Shown in pieces: positions 4,429 to 5,827 of a stretch of DNA of 5,827 bases. The stretch comes from Oscillospiraceae bacterium (GTDB taxonomy: Bacteria > Bacillota > Clostridia > Oscillospirales > Ruminococcaceae), in assembly GCA_020024235.1 (NCBI GenBank), contig JAHHUA010000106.1:1-5827 (forward strand), read 5' to 3'. Below the pieces are notes generated by a model. It did no database searches and was not told the DNA's origin. It saw only the letters and a list, made by a program, of their open reading frames with translations. Each line of letters starts with the position of its first letter. Position 1 is the stretch's first letter. The position numbers and the translations under genes are program-made.

Positions 4429-5607
4429 AAACGAACTATAAGCATTGCCAAAGGCAAGGGTTCAATCAATCATAATTCAAGGGAATTTCAAGCGGAGAAT
4501 GTTGATAAAAGCAGAACACAGTTTAACACCTGTTTTATCAATGAAAATATAAAAGAAGTCTATCACAAGTTGTTTGATGATGCACTTCAAAAATACAATG
4601 ACAAACAGAAACGAAATGACCGTAAAATTACTGATTACTATGAAAAAATAAGAACATCCAAACAGGAAAAACTTTTCTATGAAATTATAGTCCAAGTCGG
4701 AGATTTCAGTGATATGAGTGCTTCCTCCGATAACGGAAAACTGGCGGAAGAAATTCTAAAAAAATATATGGTGGATTTTCAAAACAGAAATTCAAATCTA
4801 TATGTATTTTCAGCTAATCTTCATATGGACGAAGCTACTCCCCATTTACACATAGATTTTGTGCCGTACAGCAGTGGAAATAAGCGAGGTTTGGAAACTA
4901 AAAACACACTAAAGGGAGCATTGGAAAAGTTAGGGTTTACAGGCGGCACTCGCTCCGATACCGAGCTTAATCAGTGGCAAAATTCCGAAAAAGAGCATTT
5001 AGCAAAAATTATGCTTGAGTATGGTATTGAGTGGGAGAAAAAAGGCAATCAGAGAGAACATCTATCTGTACTGGATTATAAAAAGGAAGTTCGTACACAA
5101 GAGGTTGCAGAGCTTGAAAAGGTTGCCACAGCAAAACAAATTGAAGTTGATGAATTAGAAAATAAACTATCTGAGCAAAAATCAGATTTCAAAGAAGTTA
5201 AACAGAAAAAAGTAAAACTAAAAAAGCTTGATGAAGTTAAAGCAAAATATTCTCTTATCGGCAATAAAGTAACGCTTGATAAGGAAGAATTTGAGGATAT
5301 TCAATCTCTTGCCCAAAAGTATATTGTCAAAGAGCAAAAGGATAAGAAATTGGAAACGGAAATCAGAGCTTTAAATTCGGAATTAACAGCCTTAAAACAG
5401 GAAAACGAGGAGCAAAGGCAGGAGTTATTTCAATATAAATCAGTAAAAAACAAGCTGAATATGGGCAAGATTCTTGCGGAAAACGAAGAGCTTAAAAAGT
5501 TTCAGGAAAAAGTCATGACCTTTTTGGAAATTTTTAATCTCAAGGAACAATTTAATAAATTTATAAACAGAAACGAGGTACAAAGAGATGAGAAAACATA
5601 TTTATGA
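4417..5607 (+). CDS. MobV (Pre/Mob) family relaxase
   Basis: 396 residues from GTG 4417. The N-terminal half is the relaxase domain: HNSR motif (19-22), the conserved helix region VYHKLFDDALQKYN (48-61), ITDYYEKIRTSKQEK (71-85), and the metal-binding HMDEATPHLH (136-145), the MobV signature. Residues about 225-385 are a charged coiled coil, probably for dimerisation or contact with the transfer machinery. The protein nicks one strand at oriT and pilots it into a host cell's conjugation pore, supplied in trans because no transfer genes are visible. Closest in style to TnpZ of Tn4451-type elements and pMV158 MobM. All key motifs are intact. The start is uncertain (GTG 4417 or ATA 4426). The 3' end overlaps a TnpV-like start by 20 bases. 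Confidence 0.9.
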   Translation: MIFIKRTISIAKGKGSINHNSREFQAENVDKSRTQFNTCFINENIKEVYHKLFDDALQKYNDKQKRNDRKITDYYEKIRTSKQEKLFYEIIVQVGDFSDMSASSDNGKLAEEILKKYMVDFQNRNSNLYVFSANLHMDEATPHLHIDFVPYSSGNKRGLETKNTLKGALEKLGFTGGTRSDTELNQWQNSEKEHLAKIMLEYGIEWEKKGNQREHLSVLDYKKEVRTQEVAELEKVATAKQIEVDELENKLSEQKSDFKEVKQKKVKLKKLDEVKAKYSLIGNKVTLDKEEFEDIQSLAQKYIVKEQKDKKLETEIRALNSELTALKQENEEQRQELFQYKSVKNKLNMGKILAENEELKKFQEKVMTFLEIFNLKEQFNKFINRNEVQRDEKTYL

Positions 5608-5653
5608 TGAACAGAACGGTTTACACTATAAAGTGGGTAGGACTTATGAATAA
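5588..5653 (+). pseudogene. Truncated TnpV-like protein (21 residues)
   Basis: ATG at 5588 lies inside the end of the relaxase gene with GAGG (5575-5578) nine bases upstream. The 21 residues MRKHIYDEQNGLHYKVGRTY-E resemble the N-terminus of TnpV proteins, which, as I remember them, begin with an IYDE-NGL-Y pattern followed by GDYY-P-L and run to about 120 residues. Here the frame closes at TAA 5651-5653 and no continuation is seen in other frames, so this is probably a remnant left by a deletion. TnpV of unknown function is commonly linked to MobV genes. The alternative is a genuine very short peptide. Confidence 0.45.
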
Positions 5654-5784
5654 CTATAAGTCTTTATAATTTCAAGCATACACATACTGAAATCAGAGGA
5701 TAGTACCAAGAACGCTGAAAATATGATCTTGTTATTTATACACAAGGTGTACAAAATATCAAATACATAATTTTCAGACAATGA
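5654..5784. other. Non-coding right end
   Basis: No gene seen. It contains a small palindrome TACAC-AAG-GTGTA (5739-5751) and an imperfect inverted pair CTGAAAATATG (5715-5725) / CATAATTTTCAG (5766-5777). No copy of the att core is visible. Confidence 0.5.
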
Positions 5785-5815
5785 AAATACCTGCTCAGAA
5801 AGCAGGTATTTTTTT
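5785..5815 (+). terminator. Rho-independent terminator
   Basis: AAATACCTGCT (5785-5795) pairs perfectly with AGCAGGTATTT (5801-5811) around CAGAA, and the stem runs into a T tract to 5815. It would end the mobilization transcript. The A-rich left side gives a weaker terminator for the opposite strand. Confidence 0.88.
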
Positions 5816-5827
5816 AAAGCATAGAAC

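Noticed and set aside
5028..5038. Second att core GAGTGGGA inside the relaxase gene
   Set aside because: It encodes the natural relaxase residues IEWEKKG; the match to the guaA end is a coincidence of the same amino acids Ile-Glu-Trp-Glu.
5631..5641. AAGTGGGTAGG as a right-hand att core
   Set aside because: Only AGTGGG is shared with the left core, too short to support, although it lies near where the TnpV-like frame breaks off.

Overview
The window is AT-rich by eye. It reads as most of a small integrative and mobilizable element (IME) from a low-GC Bacillota, probably a Clostridia-type anaerobe. The evidence is the gene set and its wording: an XRE repressor divergent from a small excisionase-like protein, a tyrosine integrase whose mature sequence starts PAYKDE, a ribbon-helix-helix MobC-like protein, a RepA-like AAA ATPase with a C-terminal winged helix, and a MobV (Pre/Mob) relaxase followed by a scrap of TnpV. 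I see no resistance, toxin or other cargo gene and no transfer (type IV secretion) genes, so conjugation would have to be borrowed from a helper element.

Layout. 1-441 has no gene. It holds a copy of the guaA 3'-end sequence TTGAGTGGGAATAA (238-251), a likely attachment core; a partial copy (110-120); an 11-bp tandem repeat (119-140); and a bidirectional terminator (385-443). 442-1312 is the control region: repressor on the minus strand, excisionase-like gene on the plus strand, two facing promoters, and three copies of a 14-bp palindrome, GATAC-N4-GTATC, placed as operators. 1312-2700 is integrase plus MobC-like protein. 2701-2858 is non-coding with two long hairpins (candidate oriT). 2859-3821 is the AAA ATPase, followed by an iteron-like repeat cluster (3823-3930) that could be a replication origin. 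3954-4187 is a small conserved-looking protein. 4188-4416 is a highly structured leader before the relaxase (to 5607). A TnpV-like remnant and a terminator (5785-5815) close the window.

How it could work. The repressor would hold down both its own promoter and the xis-int promoter. On release, excisionase and integrase excise the element, the ATPase may support replication from the repeat cluster, and MobV with the MobC-like protein would nick oriT for transfer through a helper.

Oddities. The integrase and the relaxase, the two DNA-cutting enzymes, each appear to lack a normal start codon: ATT for the integrase and ATA (or an awkward GTG) for the relaxase, at the place where I expect ATG. 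The integrase is also split by a one-base shift at a run of six A. Either the element is decaying or these are devices to keep both enzymes scarce. No second copy of the attachment core was found at the right, so the true right end may lie outside the window.
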